From NCBI RefSeq assembly GCF_021390935.1, contig NZ_JAJPUI010000007.1, positions 62,001-126,000 of the forward strand: DNA of 64,000 bases, read 5' to 3'. Of the stretch, positions 63,034 to 64,000 are shown piece after piece; the first letter of the stretch is position 1, and each line of letters begins with the position of its first letter. Made by a program: the position numbers and the translations under genes. The notes under the pieces are model-generated. The model saw only the letters and a program-made list of their open reading frames with translations, ran no database searches and was not told where the DNA came from. Origin of the DNA: Streptomyces sp. CC228A (GTDB lineage Bacteria > Actinomycetota > Actinomycetes > Streptomycetales > Streptomycetaceae).

Positions 63034-63719
63034 ACGCCCATCCTGGCGCCCCTCACCCGATCGGCCCAACTCCGACACGGCCCCCGTACCGCCTGCGGCG
63101 ACCGGTGGTTCCGGACACGGGTGGAGCGGCCGGCCTCCCGGACGGCACGGGGCGGCAGGGAGGGGCGGCCGCAGCCCACGTCGTCGCCCCCGTACGGCAG
63201 GGCGCCCGGAGGTACCGGAAGGCGGCTACCACCCGCGCCGCCAAGGCGGCGGGTCCATCTCGCTTCCGGCGCGTGTACGGGAGATCCGTTTCACCCGTAC
63301 GGCGTCGGCGCCGAGCCGGTCGGCGCCGCCGGGAGGCCGAGGCCCCGGTGACACCGCTCGCCGGCCCGCGGCCCAGCGGATCCGGTGACGCGCCGCTCCT
63401 GTCCGTCCGACCACCCGTCCGACCACCCGCCCGGCCGCCGACTGCCCGCCCGCCCGACTGCCGCCGGGCCCGGCCTGTCCACCCAGCCCGCCCGACTGCC
63501 CGATCCGCCCGGTCCGCCTGATCCGCTCAGTCCGTCCGATCCGCTCAGTCCGTCCGATCCGCCCGGTCCGTCCGATCCAGCCGATCCGGCCCGTCCACTT
63601 GGTCTGCCCGATCCGGCCGATCCGCCCGGCCGCCCCTGCTCCGCCCGCCGCTGTCTCCGGAGTGACCGGTGGGGCGGGTTCTGCCACGCTGAAAGCGGGG
63701 GTGTCAGGAGGCCAGGGAC
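63034..63719. other. Long gap without a supported gene
   Basis: A 686-base stretch, Pro/Arg-biased in all frames. From about 63440 it becomes a run of short repeats (listed separately). I find no RNA gene and no open frame with normal coding character. Confidence 0.5.
63495..63625. repeat. Short-period repeat GATCCG(C/T)(C/T)(C/T)(A/G)GTCCG
   Basis: Dense 6-18-base repeats such as GATCCGCTCAGTCCGTCC (twice in a row near 63520-63560) lie 95 bases before the last gene. Shadow frames show false GRIGRTGRIG repeats. Likely non-coding. Confidence 0.65.
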
Positions 63720-64000
63720 ATGATGAGGACGCCCGGCGGAGCACCCGGAGGCGGGGCAGCCGGAACCCCACCGCACGCAGCCGCCTCGGACGGGGACCGG
63801 TCCGCGGCCGCGCCTCGCGAACCGCGCGCACCGGCCAAAGCGACCGCACCGGCCGAAGCGACCGGACCGGCCGAAGCAGCCGAAGCAGCCGAAGCAGCCG
63901 ATACGGGAACGGCCGGAGTGGGTGGAGAATCCGCGGTGGAGGTAGCGGCGGGCGGCGGCCCGTTCGCCAAACCGGGTGCCGTCTTCGACCGCGACGCGGA
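63720..64000 (+). CDS. Start of an Ala-rich protein (partial)
   Basis: An ATG at 63720 (or 63723) follows GTCAGGAGG. The 94 residues in the window are Gly/Ala/Pro-rich (MMRTPGGAPGGGAAGTPPHAA, AEATGPAEAAEAAEAADTG) and then become less biased (GGGPFAKPGAVFDRDA) at the window edge, where a structured domain may begin. The function cannot be told from this part. Confidence 0.5.
   Translation, partial: MMRTPGGAPGGGAAGTPPHAAASDGDRSAAAPREPRAPAKATAPAEATGPAEAAEAAEAADTGTAGVGGESAVEVAAGGGPFAKPGAVFDRDA

Overview
High-GC (about 70% or more) actinobacterial DNA, most likely Streptomyces or a close relative. The codons are strongly G/C-ending, GTG and TTG starts are common, start/stop overlaps (ATGA, TGATG) are frequent, and the families are typical of that genus (DUF3592, DUF6099, PaaX, a SepF paralogue, Hen1/Pnkp). 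No tRNA, rRNA, CRISPR array, transposase or integrase was recognised.

Layout. 0.2-5.6 kb: a long-chain acyl-CoA ligase, a small GntR-like regulator, a GNAT/PaaX pair divergent from a membrane-anchored alpha/beta hydrolase, and a dead DUF418 gene. 6.1-8.8 kb: two divergent secreted proteins, one unknown and one NucA/NucB nuclease-like. 9.2-17.5 kb: an NADP/F420-type oxidoreductase with a WYL regulator, a PQQ-like beta-propeller, several gene remnants, DUF3592, a secreted phospholipase D-like protein and a frame-broken unknown gene. 17.7-28.1 kb: a collagen/hydroxyproline module made of a GntR-FCD regulator, 4-hydroxyproline epimerase, DapA-like deaminase, a [2Fe-2S] subunit and two FAD subunits of a D-hydroxyproline dehydrogenase, secreted M9 collagenase and an M24 Xaa-Pro peptidase. 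28.2-34.05 kb: an uncharacterised nucleotide-chemistry island (HD, Nudix, XRE regulator, HAD, radical SAM, dTMP-kinase-like, methyltransferase, CYTH) enclosed by a 61-bp direct repeat. 34.06-41.6 kb: an aromatic acyl-CoA cluster, best read as anthranilate (2-aminobenzoate) degradation. 42.0-46.2 kb: ornithine carbamoyltransferase and arginine deiminase, with a P450/ferredoxin pair between them. 46.3-53.8 kb: a three-gene TRAFAC-GTPase conflict-type operon (membrane protein, pseudokinase-GTPase, GAP1-like). This is divergent from 54.2-58.2 kb, the Hen1-Pnkp RNA repair pair. 58.6-64 kb: an HprK-like kinase, a small Gly/Ser-rich protein, a DUF6099 protein, a MazG-like pyrophosphohydrolase, a SepF paralogue and the start of an Ala-rich gene.

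Data quality matters here. Many otherwise normal genes are interrupted by single-base losses, most often beside G or C runs: the hydroxyproline FAD subunit, the PaaX regulator, all three GTPase-operon genes and the unknown gene at 15.6-17.5 kb. This looks like uncorrected homopolymer error in the assembly rather than mass gene death. By contrast, the DUF418, winged-helix and EamA pieces look like real remnants.

Most interesting parts: the repeat-flanked island at 28.2-34.05 kb, the GTPase/pseudokinase system beside RNA repair, and the physical linkage of a secreted collagenase to an Xaa-Pro peptidase and hydroxyproline catabolism with a shared operator-like motif.
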